NCBI GenBank assembly: GCA_963277665.1 | Contig: OY728133.1 | Coordinates: 390,117,962 to 390,181,961, forward strand | From: Viscum album | Taxonomy: Eukaryota; Streptophyta; Magnoliopsida; Santalales; Viscaceae | Reading direction: 5' to 3' | Length of the DNA stretch: 64,000 bases | Shown here: positions 1-11,744 of the stretch, in pieces | How the letters are laid out: every line of letters starts with the position of its first letter | Numbering within the stretch: position 1 is the first letter of the stretch | Notes under the pieces: generated by a model | The model's input: the letters and a program-made list of their open reading frames with translations, nothing else | Database searches by the model: none | What the model was told of the DNA's origin: nothing | Made by a program: the position numbers and the translations under genes

Positions 1-1695
1 TAAATATATATGATTATTGTAAAGTGATATTTATTCTGAAATGGTATACATACACTCTAATACAGTTCCACGATCATGGGAACGATGTCATCGCTCGTGC
101 GTACGTATGGAATATCATCTCCACGATGTGATGCGACTCGTTCTACATGATTTTCATTGCATAATGATTACATAAATGAATTGAGTGAATAGATATGATA
201 TATATTACACTAATAACATTATGGAAATGAGGTATCTATAACCTAAAAAAAGAATAAGAATTTATTCGACAAAACACGCATAAGAACAAAAAGTAATAAA
301 CACCCAAATAACAAGTAGCAATGAAATATCACTAATAAAAAGCTAAGAATATGACCATATATGATATCATAACAATGAGTATGATTCTGGAATAAGTCAA
401 TGACATTATTTAAATCATTATACAGGAGGTTTGGACACTTACGAAGAAAATCAGACCTAAGGTAAGGGAAAATCTCACAATCTCATTTTTATACGAGATT
501 GTCTATACTTTGGTATTTACTGGGGTGTATTTTATCATCCACATTCATGTTTACTCAATATGTAATATTATTTCTATCCTCCTACAATTTTTTAAATCCA
601 ATTTTACCCTTCGGTGTGTTTTTAGTCAAAGATATGAAAGGAATCTTTTGTCGTTTTTTGTACGAGGTACTTTTTGACTTTTTCGGCCAAAGTACGAGAA
701 GAATGTTTTTTAAACTTATACGGCATGAATGTATTTTTAAAAAATTATTTCCAAGAAGCTTCATTTACATGTTTTTTAAAGTTTATTTTTAATCAACCTC
801 TTTTATTGTAAAATTGTATGACATGTTAAGAAAGTAAAAGTGTTTTTGAAGTAGAAAGGATATTTTCCTCAAGAATGGAGTTCAAGTGTTTTATCAAAAT
901 TATTTTCCATCTAAGATAATATATGGTTCTGTTTATATCCCTATTATTAAATTGATTTGATTATGTTGTGATGGAAATATTTTTATGAATTCCTTTATCT
1001 TCTATGAATTGTTTTATGATGTCACGATGTTTAAGAATCCCATTTTTATTACATGGGTTATGAAATGATGTATGATTTTTTGATTTTGTGGAACACATAA
1101 GAATGGTATCATTATGAGATGGGTGGGACCTATATCTCCCTCCAATGAATTGGGTAAAGATTTATATCTCATGAGATAGACATGGCTGGAATGGCAGGTT
1201 AAACTGGTTCAGTGAAATAGGACTGAAACGAGGAATGAACTCGGTTCAGAAATAGACTTTGTCCGCTAAGATAGACTTGGCTATGACTATTGACTACTAA
1301 GAAATGATTATCTATGATTATGTGTGTATGCCGCAAATTTTCATGTCTTAAGTTATAATTATTGGGATTACATTTCACTACTATGATTTATCCCAGGTTA
1401 TGAAATTATGATCTCTTTTGTAGGTTAAGATTTCCAAAATGATATGTTCTTATGAATATGATGTGATTGATATTTCTTTTGTTTACCCTTACTGAGCATT
1501 TGAGCAAACCCTTTTGTATGTTTTCATTTCCCCGGGTCAGGAAGAAGGATATTAAGTTGGATATGCCAAAAAGGGACTCTAGATATGATGAAATAAATGG
1601 GAGACAACATAGATGATTTATGAGCAATTTGTTTATGTTTCCCAATTTCTAAAGACACTATACCTATACGGTCCTTTCATGGTTTTGTTATATGT
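1..1695 (+). repeat. Element A 5' LTR, partial
   Basis: Downstream half of an LTR. It can be aligned by eye with the LTR at 9578-13363: the GTAC-rich motif at 91-140, the micro-exon 426-461 between an AG acceptor and a GTAAGG donor, and the segment with ACTGAGCATTTGAGC near 1490, matching the same landmark near 13070. A block near 1120-1160 matches 7555-7595 in the 3' LTR of the same element. The exact end is uncertain because the junction with the internal region appears deleted; I place it near 1695. Confidence 0.65.
426..461 (+). other. Predicted 36-nt micro-exon in element A 5' LTR
   Basis: Segment preceded by ATTATACAG and followed by GTAAGGG. Its length and flanking signals match the equivalent segment in the other LTRs of this window (35-37 nt). 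Splicing is inferred, not shown. Confidence 0.45.
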
Positions 1696-1734
1696 TGTAA
1701 TAAGTGTACTTCAATTTTGAAGTATTAACTATGT

Positions 1735-2386
1735 ATGTAAAGTATGGTTCATTATAATAATTGTGGCAACAAACACCCTAGAGAATGTCTTAGAAAAACT
1801 GGGAATTGTTTTAAATGTTGTATGTTTTGACATATGGCCCGAGATTGAAATGAAAATGGTCCTAAGACTAATCCTAATAAGAAAATTGTAAACTGTTTTA
1901 AATGTGGTGAGATGGGTCATTATGAAAATTTCTGCCCAAAGAGAGATCCAAATGATGCAAAGAAGCCAGACTATAAGTAGAAAGGTGTAGTGAGATCCTT
2001 TGAGACTACGTCAGCAGATGGCGGGCCATAAAACGAAGTTGTATCAAGTAATTTTTTTGTTCACTCATATTTTTCTAAAGTTTTGTTTGATATGCGGTCT
2101 ACACATTCCTTCATCTCTGAGAAATTTTCAGGTATTTTGGAAATATCACCTCAAAAAATGAGACTAGAACTTTTTGTTAAAACACTCGGGGAAAATATTA
2201 TAGAAAAGAGTAATTATGAGAATCTTTCTATTATGGTATGTTGAAAGACATTACCTAAAAGCCTTATTGTTTTACCCATAGTCGAGTTTGATGTTATTAT
2301 GGGAATGGATTGGATTTTTGTTTATCATGCTAAGATTGAATGTAGAGCTAAAGAAGTTGTTTTTCAGAAAGTGTTTCATTTTGTAT
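1735..2386 (+). pseudogene. Element A gag zinc knuckles and aspartic protease remnant
   Basis: Broken coding remnant. The conceptual translation shows the HPxEC segment that precedes the knuckles, a degraded first CCHC knuckle, a clear second knuckle (CFKCGEMGHYENFC, about 1890-1935), then a protease-like region with the SFIS and IMGMDW motifs. The protease active-site DSG reads DMR here, so it would be inactive. Several in-frame stops interrupt it (for example near 1980 and 2245). The capsid part of gag that should lie upstream is absent, so an internal deletion joins the LTR almost directly to the knuckle region. Function in the family: nucleocapsid and polyprotein processing. Confidence 0.75.
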
Positions 2387-3300
2387 AAAATAAAGAACCC
2401 ATACAATTAATAAAATATCAAGAAGATGAGAAACTATTGAAAGATGGAAATGAATGTTTTCTTACTCACATTTTTGAGAACAAGGGAACTGTTCATATTA
2501 ATGTTGTTCCAGTGGTAAATGAATACCTTGATGTTAATTCTGATGAGTTACCCAGTTTCATAATATATCAGGAAGTCAAATTCACAATTGACTTAGTTCC
2601 TAATGCTAAGACAATTTCAACCCCCCCCCCCCCCTTATCGTATGGCTCAAATAGAACTTCTTGAATTGAAAAAATAGTTGTACGATTTTCTTGATAAAGG
2701 ATTCATTCATCCTAGAACTTCACCATTGGGAGCTCCTGTTTTGTTTTCTAAAAAGAAAGATGGTTCCATGAGAAATTGAATTGATTATAGAGCATTGAAT
2801 AACATCACTATAAAAAAACAAGTATCATTTGCCTCACATTGATGACCTATTTGATCAGTTCCATGGAGCTCAGTACTTTTCCAAGATTGACTTGACTTCC
2901 AAATACCATCATTTGTAGGTAAAGGAGGATGACATCCGGAAAATATCCTTTCATACTCGATATGTGAATTATGAATTTGTTATTATGCCATGTGGATTAA
3001 CTAATGCGCCTGCTGTATTCATGAATCTTATGAATAGAGTATTTCATGAGTTCTTGGATAAGTTTGTGGTTGTGTTTAAAAATGAAATTATTGTATCTTC
3101 TTAAAATAAAGTGGAGTATGAAAAACAAATAAGGATTGTTTTACAAACCATAAAAGAAAAAAAACTGTATAGAAAATTCATCAAGTGCAATTTTTGGTTG
3201 CAACAGAGTTATTTTATTAGGAACATTGTAAATAAGGATGAAATAATAGTTTATCCTGACAAAAAAATTAGTTTATGAATGGACAAGACAAACAAATGTT
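2387..3300 (+). pseudogene. Element A reverse transcriptase remnant
   Basis: Degenerate RT. A 75-codon open stretch (2437-2664) covers the linker with the FTIDLVP motif, then hits a run of 14 C residues (2621-2634) and shifts frame. Further on, the GAPVLF, DDLFDQ, FSKIDL and GLTNAP motifs can be read in pieces. The catalytic F-x-D-D box reads FKNE (about 3076-3087), so activity is lost independently of the frameshifts. The connection region (FWLQ) follows near 3190. Known role: copying element RNA into cDNA. Confidence 0.8.
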
Positions 3301-3938
3301 ACAGAGATTTGTAGTTTTCTTAGGTAAACAGGTTTTTATCGACGGTTTGTTAAGAAATTTGCATGGTTAACTAGACTGATAAATAAGTTAACACGAAAAG
3401 AGGTTAAATTTTTTTTGGATAGAAGAAAGTGATGTTTGTTTTTAGAAACTGATGAAGAGATTGGTGAATGCTCCAGTTTTGGGATGCTTCGTTGAAGGGA
3501 CTTGGTTGTGTTTTGATGCAGAATGATCAGGTAATTTCTTATGATTCAAGAAAACATAAACCCCATGAGATATATTACCCCAAAAATTATTTGGAATTGG
3601 ATGTTGAGGTTTTTACTTTGAAAATTTGGAGGAATCATATATACAAAGCCAAATTTCAAATATATACTGACCATAAGAGTCTGAAGTATATATTCATTCA
3701 GAAGGAATTAAACATGAGGCAGAGAAAATGGATTGAAATGATAATGGATTATAATTGCACGATTAATTTCCATCCTAGAAAAGAAAACAAAGTTGTGGAT
3801 GCATTGAGTCAGAAACATCACACATCATTAACCATGTTACATTTGGAACAAGATACCTTGGTTAATGATTTGATGAATTTTAGCTTAGAATTTTTTGGTG
3901 TAGGGAATACATCTGTTTTGTTTCAGGTTTCAGTGTAG
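3301..3938 (+). pseudogene. Element A RNase H remnant
   Basis: The longest open piece of this element (3468-3938, 156 codons) covers RNase H: a degraded first acidic segment (FWDAS where relatives have YSDAS), [33 protein letters not shown] and the C-terminal VVDALSQK. Known role: removal of the RNA strand during reverse transcription. It is an isolated fragment of a dead polyprotein; the start codon at 3468 is fortuitous. Confidence 0.85.
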
Positions 3939-4960
3939 TGTTTGTTGTCAGATAAAATTAAGCAAGCACAAAATGAAGACTATGAGCTACTGAAAAAGGT
4001 ATAATTAGTTAAAATGGGTTTGTTTCCAGAATTTAATATTGATAAATATTGTGTTTTCAGATTTGTTAAAAGGTTGTGTTTGCCTTGTGATTTCTAGTTG
4101 AAGAAAGAATTGTTGTGTGAATCTCATAGTTCTCCATTTTCAGTTCATCCTAGAAGTACTATGATGTACACAGACCTTCAAGAGTATTATTGGTGGGATG
4201 GAATGAAAGAGAGATATTTCTGATTTTACAATTAAATGTTTGACATGTCAACCGATTAAAACAGATCGGCAGTTATCGAAGGGGATGCTTCAGCCTTTTC
4301 CAGTGCCAGGGTAGATATGGGAGAATGTATCCATTGACTTTCTGGTGGGACTACCAAAGACTTCTCTAGGTAATAATGTTATTTGGGTTATTGTTGATCA
4401 GCTAACAAAGTATGCACATTTTTTCTATTCGAGACACAATTTCTTTGGATAAGCTTTCTCCACTATACCTAAAGAAGATTGTAAGGTTACATGGATTTCA
4501 TCTTTCTATTATATCTGATCGGGATCCCAGGTTAACTTCTATCTTTTGGAAGGGAATTCAAAAGTCATTGGGCAAAGAATTAAATTTCATTACATATTTT
4601 CATCCTCAATCAGATGGGTAGTCAGAATGAACAATTCAGACTTTGTAGGATATGCTTCGATATTGTTCAATGAAAAACCAGGGAAGTTGGGATCAACATC
4701 TTTCTTTAGTAGAGTTTTCTAATTATATTATTTTTCATTCCAGTATCCAAATGGCACATTTTGAGGCTTTTTATGGGAAGCGGTATCAGACTCCAGCGTT
4801 TTGGGATGAAGTTGGTAAAAAAAGTTGATGGGGCCAGAATTAGTAGAGAAAGTGGCTGAGAAAGTGAAGATGATCCAGCAGAACATGAGGACAACTCAGA
4901 GCAGGTAGAAAGGTTATGCAGATGACAGAAATAAAGACTTCTATTTCAAGTTAGGTGACC
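3939..4960 (+). pseudogene. Element A integrase remnant
   Basis: Contains the His-His-Cys-Cys zinc region (SHSSPFSVHP about 4120-4150, then CLTCQP near 4235-4255) and the catalytic core. SIDFLVGLPKTS is read near 4335, SDRDPRLTS near 4516-4545 and FHPQSDG near 4600-4620, followed by a TAG stop within the motif that carries the catalytic Glu. Open fragment: 4412-4621. Frameshifts and stops throughout. Known role: insertion of the cDNA into the host genome. Confidence 0.8.
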
Positions 4961-5375
4961 ATGTTTTCCTCCAAAACCTCTCCTTGGAAATGTGTGATGC
5001 ATTTTGGTAAGAAAGGAAAGCTATATCCATGGTTCATCGGTACTTATAAAATCCTAGAGAATGTTGAACTAGTCACATACCGAGTAGCTTTTCAACCAAG
5101 TTTTGTCTCAAGTACACAATGTTTTTCATGTTTCAATGTTGAGAAAGTATGTGCCAGATTCATCACATGTCTTGAGCCAAAAATCAGTTCAGTTGGAAGA
5201 GAACCTTTCTTTTGAAGAGAAACCAGTTCAGATTCTTGATCGAAGGGAACATGTTTTGTGGAATAAGGTAATCCACAAGGTAATGGTTTTATGGAGAAAC
5301 CACATGGTTGAAGAGGCAAAATGGGAGTCTGAAAATGCTATGAGGGAAAGGGACCCTCACTTGTTTAATAAGTAA
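4961..5375 (+). pseudogene. Element A integrase C-terminus with chromodomain-like tail
   Basis: The open piece 5103-5375 (90 codons) gives VHNVFHVSMLRKYVPD followed by QILDRREHVLWNKV, VLWRNH and a final HLF motif. This is the typical end of plant Tekay/Del chromoviruses. The upstream GPY/F region (KGKLYPWFIGTYKILE, 5011-5060) lies in another frame at 4955-5215, showing a frameshift near 5100. Chromodomain-like tails in this group are thought to direct integration to particular chromatin; that role is family knowledge, not seen here. Confidence 0.85.
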
Positions 5376-5400
5376 ATAAAATTACGAGGAAGCAATTTCT

Positions 5401-5415
5401 AGAAGGTGGGGATAA
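5401..5415 (+). other. Polypurine tract of element A
   Basis: Purine-rich AGAAGGTGGGGATAA directly before the 3' LTR start TGCAAC. It is the usual primer for plus-strand cDNA. It resembles the tract at 18364-18377. Confidence 0.8.
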
Positions 5416-6118
5416 TGCAACACCACAAGGTTTTCTAAAAATAAATTGAAATGCTTGAAATTTTGTTTAATATAGATATTTATAAGTATCCTTTGAACAT
5501 AATTTTATAGCTTATATGTTTTGAATTTCGAAAAATGGTCATCTACAATTGTGTTCAGTATGTTATTTAGAGTCTATTGGAACTAACTTGTTTTTTGGTG
5601 AATAGTAACATGCCCTTATGAATATTAATATTAATACTAATATGAACCCAATTAATAGTAAATTGTATTATTATTTTATTTTATTATGGAACTATGATAA
5701 TTACTTCTTGATTAATTTTTCAGTGTGATATAAAAGGAGTTATAATTTATAAATTATTAATTTTTGAATTAAGTATGATTTTATATAAAAATTAAATAAA
5801 AAATATTTATTAAATTATTTTAAAAAAATGGAATTAATTTTTAAATTCTACACTTCAAAAAATTGTTAGGGTGAATTTTTGGGAATTTTCTAAAATTCAA
5901 GAATTTTTTATGAATAGTAAAATATTTTAAAATACGATAAATGCTAAATACTTGATTTAATACATCATAGGTGATGAAAGAATGATGTAATATCACTTAT
6001 TCTGAACTCACATTCCATTATTACTGTTTGGGGTCACATGAATTAGGATTATTCAAAGTCTTGAGAAAAAATATTATAATAATGATTAAAATAATGAAAA
6101 ATACCCCCTCTCCTCCAC

Positions 6119-6126
6119 TATAAATA
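6119..6126 (+). promoter_or_regulatory. TATA-like box in element A 3' LTR
   Basis: TATAAATA followed by a C/T-rich stretch, at the same relative place as the TATAAAA of the young element (11165-11171). This is the likely old LTR promoter core. Confidence 0.5.
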
Positions 6127-7211
6127 CCACCCTCATTCCCCTCTTCCTCCCACACCTCTCAAGCCTTGAGAATTGTCTAATTTCTACCAAATTACCTCCC
6201 CAATATTCTTCCCCACGTCCTAGAGATTCTTGTCTTTCTAAAAGACCATAACCAGAGCCTTTAATAGGGATCTCAAGGAGAAGAGATCAAGAGGTAAACA
6301 TCCTCTTTTATTTTCTTTCTTTTCTTTCATTTTATGTTATTCTCCAACATTACCTTTGGATTATGTTGGGATATTTCATTAAATATCCCCCATATAATCA
6401 ATATTATGTATGAATGATGATATATTCTCTTCCTCTCATCAAGCTATTTTTATGATATTTTAAGAGACGTCGTTAGGCTACCGAATTTTCATGAGAAATT
6501 TATCAAGGTGTCTTTTATTTTAAGATTCCTTTATTTTCTTATTCTTTACACACATACTCTTACCACAAGAGGAATTAAGGCTCTATAATCTCATATATTG
6601 TGGTTGTTCTCATTTTCATGGAAAATTAACCATCATTATTATTCTCCTCTCCCACATATTCAATGAATAAAAACATTGTCTGTGATTTATCGAATTATCG
6701 ACATCGTGGATGATGTAATTTTATTTTTCATTAAATCCTTAAATTCTGGTAAAAAACCCATTTTTAAGGTTTAATAATGTTATAATATATGTATTATGTC
6801 TCATCCATGGTTCTATAATTATTTTTTTTTTGTCATGGTTCTAATTTATAAGACAAAATGAGGTTGTTATTATCAAAGAATCACTAAAATGATCTAGATG
6901 AACACCATTAATGTTTTATACTAGGAATAATCCTCATATAAAACATAAAAATGGTAAATGGTATAAATTATGGTACTATAAATATGTAAATACCTTTCCA
7001 TTCCAATTATGGAGTTTCACTTCCAATCAACAAGAACATCCATCATGAACCAATCATGGAAATCATGTAAGGAACTCACCCAAACCAGTGCAAGGAACAA
7101 AATACTAACAATTAGTGGGTGAAATGAGGTTATGAAATGATAATTTAAGATGTTATAAAGATGAAAATGTTTCATTAAAATACTAATAATTCTATTTTAA
7201 CCATTATACAG

Positions 7212-7247
7212 GAATTTTAAACAAGTGTGAAGTAAGACAAGCCTGAG
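7212..7247 (+). other. Predicted 36-nt micro-exon in element A 3' LTR
   Basis: Preceded by ATTATACAG and followed by GTAAGGG, with the same length and signals as 426-461 in the 5' copy. Splicing is inferred. Confidence 0.45.
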
Positions 7248-8816
7248 GTAAGGGAATTCTTAACCTGATTTCCATTATTTTGGTTAACATTCTAGTTCAT
7301 TATTTATGTGGTATTAAAATTGTTTTTGTGATGGTTTTTGTTTATATTATGTTTAATTATGTGTAATTACAGTTTATATACATTTTCTATTAACTCTATT
7401 AAGTCTCACTTCAATTATATGATTTATGTAAGGGGCTTTTCTTTTAAAATCCTTTTTTTAAAATTCTATTTTACAAAATTCAAAAGAAATGTTTTTATGA
7501 TATTATTCATATTGTATGATTATGTTATGATTCTTGGGAATTTTTTATGTTTAAGGGTGGTACCTATATATCCCTCCAATTCATTGGGTATGTGTAAGTT
7601 GGAGGTCGGCCGTATGGTTACTCCATGTGTAACTGCGATGGTTACAGAAATTGTAAGGCAGTCATGAGGGTTATAAATTATAAGGTAGCCGTGAGGGTTA
7701 CAAGATTATGTAAGTAATTCCCCAATATAAATTTATGATTATATCATGTTTTGTGTGGATATTTTCTAAATCTCATGATACAAAAATTAAGTATATATGG
7801 GTGACAAGAATGTCTTTCAAAAATGAATTTATAAGTTACAAGGAATCATGGACTAATGTTATCTTTACTTCATTTTCATCTCTTATTGAGATGTTGTTCC
7901 CATACCAATTTTTTAAATGATTTTCACAGGTTAATGTATCTGTAAGACAAAGTATGTAGCCATGTTAAATGTTAAAGAGTTGTTAAGGAGTCATGTTTTA
8001 AGTATTAATTTTTTATATTCTGAAAAATGGAAACTATTGTTATGGTATCCACTATGAAACAATGTGTAATGTTATGAAAGTACTATGTACCAAATCTCTA
8101 AGTCTATAAACATGAATAGATCCCAAGTGTGAATGTAAGTGAATTCTTCACTAAATTCATGATTATGTAATGTAATAAAGTCGGGTCCTTATAAAATTAG
8201 TACAGAAGTGGTAGTAGGGTGCCTTGTATTTTTTATGATACTACGTTAATATATTGGATATGTGGTTTAGTGAGAATTTCATGGTGAGGCGGGTATTGGT
8301 TAGTTGAATAGTTAGGTTCATGTTGGTTTTACTTTTTTTCACTGGAATATTTTCATGTTTTTTTCAAATATGTTCTTGACACCTTGGGTATGATCCTTCT
8401 ATGTATACATCTATGATCTACCTATGTATATAAATAGTTTTTTTAGGTTTCCATATGGAATTTGGTGACAAGCTGAACATTTCTGGCTTAGGATAATGTT
8501 TTCTTTAACTCGTTTCTTCTAGCATTGTAATTTTTTATCCACTTGTAGAATTTTATTGGATTTTTTGACATTTTTGTGCATTGTGGGATGGTTTTGGGTT
8601 GACTTTTTTAATAAATGTTGGAGTTTCTTGGTGATTTTTAATCCTATCTCCAGATCCTATATTATCAGAGGGTAATACCTTTAATATATGATATTTTTAT
8701 ACCCTCAGTTCTTGCCACCTACCCAAGGCCTAATGGAGGTGGAACTTAGGGGTTATTATCTCTCTTGCTTCATTTTCGACCCAAGATGATACCTTTAGAG
8801 GGAGCGGGTTGTGACA

Positions 8817-9492
8817 CTTATAAAATTAATTCATTGAAAACAACTATTTTTCATTTACAATGGTAATTAATCTTTATCATAATTAATTTAATTTCAATGA
8901 CTAAAAATTATATTTTTATACTTATATAATTTAAACCTAGTGATTCGAAATATAAATTCTATTTTATCAAATAAAAATAATATGTCTAGGGAAAATTATA
9001 TTTTACATTTTTGTGAAAAAAACATTTTTATAGAAAAAAATCCAAAAAAGTCATTGGAAAATATTACTATTCTTAATAAAAAATTGATTTTATTTTTATA
9101 AAATTAAATTTTAAAATTTTGATATTTTAATATTTTTATATAATCATAAAATATAGTGGAAATGTTCATATCCAAAAAAAACTTTTTAGAAAATTTTAGA
9201 TATTATTATTTTTTATTTATTATCAATTAATATTTAAATTATTTGAAATATATTATTTATATTATCGATATAATTTATTTTTATATCATCAAAATATTCT
9301 ATGTCTTGAAATAAAAGCCTAATTTTATAAAAATATTTTTTAGTATAAAAAGATTTTCTTAATTGTTTTAGATATAATAATTGAATTTCAATCATATTAA
9401 AAGTAGCCATTATTTTATTTTTATATGTATTTCATAAATATATTACTCATAATCATTCTTAATAATTCAAAGGATAGGTTTTAATGTTCATT
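8817..9492. other. AT-rich spacer with no recognisable gene
   Basis: About 680 bases between the inferred end of element A and the left end of the CACTA-like element. Very AT-rich, with many A and T runs. I see no coding region or terminal repeat. It may be remnant sequence of an older element. Confidence 0.5.
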
Positions 9493-9577
9493 CGCTACTA
9501 GAAAATTATCCTTTAACAGTACTATAAATGGCCTTTTTCAGCGCTATAAAAGTGATGACTACATGAGGGATGTTAAA
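9493..9577. repeat. CACTA-like left terminus, outer part
   Basis: CTACTAGAAAATTATCC followed by short motifs such as AACAGTACTATAAATGG and CAGCGCTATAAAAGTG. It is cut after base 9577 by retrotransposon B; the sequence resumes at 22169. Confidence 0.6.
9573..9577. repeat. Target-site duplication of element B, left copy (TTAAA)
   Basis: TTAAA lies immediately before the LTR start TGTAAC and is repeated at 22164-22168 right after the LTR end GTTACA. Confidence 0.95.
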
Positions 9578-11164
9578 TGTAACACCCCAAGCTTCTACGG
9601 TACGTTTCCCTTTGAATAATGCGATAGCGTGTGTTGTACGCAACCTCGAGTTCTAACACACACCACAACTAATTAAACTAGCCGTTGTGAATAGTAATAC
9701 CTAATTTTTGAAATCATATATATTCTATATTTCAAAATGGACTTCATTTTTGGATTCGGAATATCAAAATTAGCCTAGGGTGAAATTTTGGTACATTTCG
9801 GATAACTTTCATATTTTGATGAATAGTGAAAATTTCTAAATTTTAATTAAAAACAACTTTTTTAATCAAAATAATTAATAGTGATAAATTATGAATTTGA
9901 GTGGTTTTAAAGTATATTTAGAATATATTTTTACCATTCAATTTAATGTTTATCATTGGACATAATTTTACAATTAAACCGAACATAAACAAGTGTCAAT
10001 CTTTTGATAGTTATTATCTCTTAAAAACACGCTTTTTGTTTTAACAGCGAGAATTAATTTTAAATTAATTTCTGCCACTTATGTGTTTTGAATTTAGGAA
10101 AATGGATTCCATATTTGGAATCAGGATGTCCAAATTATGTAAATAGGTAACTTTTATTTTTAGACATTTTGAATAATTACTGCGGTAAGTATTTTATTTA
10201 CCATGGTTAAAGGGTAAATCCGGTAAATAAGGGTTAAAAAAATAATATTATAATAATACAAAATTACCCTAAAACGTGTCTTAACCCTATTGGTTGATAC
10301 ATGGTCGACCATGGGCATCTTTGTGTCAATTTTGGGACCCCATGGATCCACTTGTAAGTGATAATGACACTTTATTTTAATTAAGTTAAAATGAATACAA
10401 AAATGACACAAGCATATATCTTTTAGAAGAACAATTTCTACATAGGGTTATACATGTTGGATTTTCGATTATAAATATTCATTAGAAAGATAAAAATATT
10501 TCCTACATAATGATATTTTATTTATAATTTTTAGACAATAAATAAGTTATTTTATTTATGACACAATGATGATGTAGTAATTACTATAATAGTGAAAAAT
10601 TAAAATAATTGATATTATAAATACCCAAATAAATATAATATGAAACTTTTAATGAATTAAACTAATTTTCTAGGCTAATATGATATATTAGGATTGATTT
10701 AATGGACATTGTTCGAAGTAATCAATCTGTTATGAGTTTCACAAAAATCAACTATTGAATAGTGTCAAAATTGACATAAAAGAGTTCTTAAAACAAATAT
10801 TATATTATTAATTGATATTAAATTCCTAAAAATCTAAGGTTCGGCCAAGAGACTTATATTATGATAGGTTAATCATTAATGGACCACTTGGGGGTCTCTT
10901 GGATGTATATAGTAAGTTTATTAACCATATTATATAAAAATACAAAGAGACATTGTAAAAGTGAAACTAATTAACTTAGAGTTAATACTTAAAGATAAGG
11001 TTAATATAAGTACCCAAACCTGTCTAAATTCTATTGGATGAGTTGTTTTCGACCTATCCCCACCTCATCCTTTGAATAGTCAACTTTGGAGCCTTTAGAA
11101 ACCGAATATGAATTTATTATAAATTAATATTTCTAGCTTTTCCAAAGGTGCCCCTCACCCCTCT

Positions 11165-11171
11165 TATAAAA
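11165..11171 (+). promoter_or_regulatory. TATA box of element B 5' LTR
   Basis: TATAAAA in CTCTTATAAAAGGGC, followed by a C/T-rich tract with CTTCACAC about 25-35 bases downstream as a plausible start region. It lies 1.6 kb into the LTR, so U3 would be about 1.6 kb. The same box occurs at 19965-19971 in the 3' LTR. Confidence 0.6.
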
Positions 11172-11513
11172 GGGCACTCCTCCTTCTCATTTCTTCACAC
11201 CTCTAAAGCCTTTTTGTTCGGCCAAACTCTGCCCAAATACTCTCCCAACATCCCTCAATACAACCTAGAGGCCTTAGTTTGATCAGAAAGCCAACCTAAG
11301 GATCCCTTTTGATCAAATCAAAAGGAAGAACCCGAAGAAGAGGTAATGATCTCACCACCCTTTTCTAAGTTCATTTCTTCTTCCACTTCTTCTTCCTTTG
11401 TTCTTACCATTCTGAAATAATAACTCCAGTATCTCACATATACTGTGATGTTATTATAAATATGGTACAATCATATTCAGTATTCTATCCACCCTTTGAA
11501 TAACATGTCACCA

Positions 11514-11552
11514 TACGTGCGTACGTACGGCTTACCGTCTCCACGTCGTGGT
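11514..11552 (+). promoter_or_regulatory. GTAC-rich hairpin motif, copy 1 (element B 5' LTR)
   Basis: Core GTGCGTACGTACGGCTTACC followed by GTCTCCACGTCGTGG. ACGG and CCGT can pair around a short loop, and CGTACGTACG is self-complementary. The repeat is rich in CpG within an AT-rich LTR. Related copies occur in the LTRs of elements A, C and D. It may be a regulatory or structured element; CGTAC is also the core of SBP-box factor sites (family knowledge), which is only a suggestion. Confidence 0.55.
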
Positions 11553-11700
11553 GTAATTGTTATTCAATATAATATTATTTGGATGGGTATAATAATGATG
11601 TGTAACTCATGTAAATAATAAATATAACATGTTAATGATTCTGTATATATGATATACCATCCATTTATATATTATTTTAATATCAAAAGAATGATATTGT

Positions 11701-11744
11701 CGCTCGTGCGTACGTACGGACTACCGTCTCCACGAACGCGATGA
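11701..11744 (+). promoter_or_regulatory. GTAC-rich hairpin motif, copy 2 (element B 5' LTR)
   Basis: CGTGCGTACGTACGGACTACC then GTCTCCACGAACGCGATGAG, the second copy of the motif, about 190 bases after the first. The 3' LTR carries the same pair at 20314 and 20501. Confidence 0.55.

Larger units (their letters stand above)
1..8816 (+). mobile_element. Element A: decayed Ty3/gypsy chromovirus (Tekay/Del-like), truncated by window start
   Basis: Remnant of an LTR retrotransposon read on the plus strand. In order it shows the downstream part of a 5' LTR, zinc knuckles, protease, reverse transcriptase, RNase H, integrase, a chromodomain-like C-terminus, a polypurine tract and a 3' LTR. Every domain has stops or frameshifts, so it cannot encode a polyprotein. 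The 5' end lies outside the window, so no target duplication can be tested. Assignment to Tekay/Del rests on protein similarity to the much better preserved element at 9578-22163 and on the ILDRRE...VLWRNH chromodomain-like tail. The start of the gag gene is missing between the LTR and the zinc knuckles. Confidence 0.85.
5416..8816 (+). repeat. Element A 3' LTR
   Basis: Starts TGCAACACC right after the polypurine tract (relatives start TGTAACACCCC). The proposed end is GGGTTGTGACA at 8816, giving about 3.4 kb, in line with the other LTRs here. Internal landmarks: TATA-like box 6119-6126, donor-like GAG|GTAAAC at 6293/6294 and the 36-nt micro-exon 7212-7247. The downstream third aligns poorly with the 5' copy, so an indel or a different end point is possible. 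Confidence 0.65.

Noticed and set aside
499..792. 97-codon plus-strand open frame
   Set aside because: Lies wholly in the element A LTR just downstream of the micro-exon, lacks domain features and is not conserved in the other LTRs.
7338..7667. 109-codon plus-strand open frame
   Set aside because: Within predicted intron 2 of the element A 3' LTR; no domain and no counterpart in the 5' LTR.
9493..9600. Mutator-like ends instead of CACTA-like
   Set aside because: The terminal repeat is short (about 11 bases), with TACTAxAAAAT at both ends and clustered palindromic subterminal repeats; there are no long terminal inverted repeats and no 9-bp duplication.
10160..10411. 83-codon minus-strand open frame repeated at 18960-19211
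   Set aside because: It appears twice only because it lies in both LTRs of element B; AT-rich, no domain, and not kept in LTRs of other elements.
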